From Lachnospiraceae bacterium (lineage in GTDB: Bacteria; Bacillota; Clostridia; Lachnospirales; Lachnospiraceae), in the NCBI GenBank assembly GCA_009774585.1, contig VSOA01000064.1, positions 1 to 14,946 of the forward strand: a stretch of DNA of 14,946 bases, in the 5' to 3' direction. The translations under genes and the position numbers were made by a program. Below are positions 14,284 through 14,946 of this stretch, piece by piece. Each line of letters opens with the position of its first letter. Position 1 is the first letter of the stretch. The notes below the pieces were generated by a model, which made no database searches, was not told where the DNA came from, and worked only from the letters and a program-made list of their open reading frames with translations.

Positions 14284-14946
14284 TCACACATGGTACAACA
14301 ATCTTTTAGAAAACGTATTGCGATATTCACTGGGCGAAAGCCCGGTGATTTTTTTGTAAGTCCTTGAGAAATTATGACTGTCAGGATACCCAAGTTCTTT
14401 CGCAATTTCAGCGATGGATTTATTTGTGTCAGTCAACATATAATTTGCCTGTTCAACTTTTGTTTTCAATATATACTGTTTTAACGGAATACCGCATATC
14501 TCCACAAAACGATGGGAGATATATTTCTCATTATAGCCGAAAGCAGCCGCTATCTCGGAAATCTTAATATTTCTGGAAATATTCGTTTTGACATAATCCA
14601 TGATATCATAATAAATCTGCTTTTGGTTCTCAGTATAGCTTTCTACGGGCGGAACAAGCGAAAGCTGCCCATAGAGTTCGGTAAGAATGCTTGTGGACAT
14701 GGCGTCTAAAGTGATAGAGGGGTATTTGCTTTTTACGATGTCCTGCAGTTGTTTCATGAGAATGACGACTTTCTCAGGTTTTGGGATGATTCCGGTCTGG
14801 GGAAGCGTGAAATACTGGTCGGGAGGGGGTAAAATGGTGTCAGGGGTAAGAATCAGCGGGAGATCTCCCGGCTGTGTCGAAAAGTGAAGCCAGTAGAAGG
14901 AACAATAGGAGGGTTTGAAGCCCTGCCGCCAAGAAGAACTGGGTGG
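14284..14946 (-). CDS. AraC-family transcriptional regulator (5' end beyond window)
   Basis: The frame is open to the right edge, giving at least 220 residues; the start lies outside. Visible residues 1-60 look like the end of a cupin-type ligand-binding domain (GFKPSYCSFYWLHFS, then LPQTGIIPKPEKVVIL). The C-terminal domain holds the two helix-turn-helices of AraC/XylS proteins: about visible residues 129-149 (ISEIAAAFGYNEKYISHRF) and 176-201 (SIAEIAKELGYPDSHNFSRTYKK), closing with GLSPSEYR. The internal ATG 14757 is not the real start, since the coding pattern continues upstream of it. The gene converges on the reductase operon with only 20 bases between stop codons and no clear terminator. 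It may regulate that operon, but this is unproven. Confidence 0.92.
   Translation of the reverse strand, partial: PPSSSWRQGFKPSYCSFYWLHFSTQPGDLPLILTPDTILPPPDQYFTLPQTGIIPKPEKVVILMKQLQDIVKSKYPSITLDAMSTSILTELYGQLSLVPPVESYTENQKQIYYDIMDYVKTNISRNIKISEIAAAFGYNEKYISHRFVEICGIPLKQYILKTKVEQANYMLTDTNKSIAEIAKELGYPDSHNFSRTYKKITGLSPSEYRNTFSKRLLYHV

Noticed and set aside
13655..14287. 210-codon open frame antisense to the flavoprotein gene
   Set aside because: It mirrors a well-supported flavodoxin-fold gene, its product is Arg/His-rich without motifs, and it has no start signal.
14364..14887. Small plus-strand open frames at the right end
   Set aside because: They lie antisense to a convincing AraC-family coding region that continues to the window edge, and none has a recognisable feature.

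Overview
The window looks like chromosomal DNA of a low-to-moderate-GC Firmicute of class Clostridia, most probably Lachnospiraceae or a close relative. This rests on the style of the proteins (a BceRSAB-type module, a SpoVB-like flippase, a DUF3737 protein, a ferredoxin-tailed aldo/keto reductase), on AGGAGG-type ribosome binding sites, and on sigma-A-like TTGaca/TATAAT promoters. The placement is inferred; no rRNA or other marker gene is present. I see no tRNA, rRNA, insertion sequence, integrase or CRISPR array, and no gap above 300 bases lacks a gene.

Layout, left to right. (1) 1-5010, plus strand: a Bce-type antimicrobial-peptide sensing and resistance module. Response regulator and intramembrane-sensing kinase overlap by 4 nt and run from a strong promoter at 46-74. 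The ABC ATPase and its ten-helix FtsX-type permease also overlap by 4 nt and have their own promoter, preceded by a BceR-type box. (2) 5082-7064, minus strand: a MarR repressor and a MATE efflux pump, with a promoter carrying two near-identical palindromic operators. (3) 7067-8284, minus: an AroFGH-type DAHP synthase gene (first step of the shikimate pathway) interrupted by one in-frame TAA where the family has Tyr, with its own promoter and terminator. (4) 8303-9667, minus: a SpoVB/MurJ-superfamily flippase, divergent from mnmA (9735-10829, plus; tRNA 2-thiouridylase). (5) 10958-11427, plus: a 129-residue protein of unknown function followed by a strong terminator. (6) 11508-14263, plus: an apparent operon of a DUF3737 beta-helix protein, an aldo/keto reductase with two C-terminal 4Fe-4S motifs, and a flavodoxin-fold FMN reductase. 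It converges on a partial AraC-family regulator that runs off the right edge.

How the genes work together. Units 1 and 2 are adjacent but separately regulated resistance modules: peptide stress sensed through transporter and kinase, and small-molecule efflux derepressed through MarR. Unit 6 looks like a small redox module; its substrate cannot be read from sequence. The most checkable oddity is the nonsense codon in the DAHP synthase: both halves keep the family motifs, so it is a recent lesion, a sequence error, or (least likely) a recoded gene. I did not find a convincing wholly novel system. The best candidates for undescribed biology are the 129-aa orphan and the DUF3737/reductase operon.
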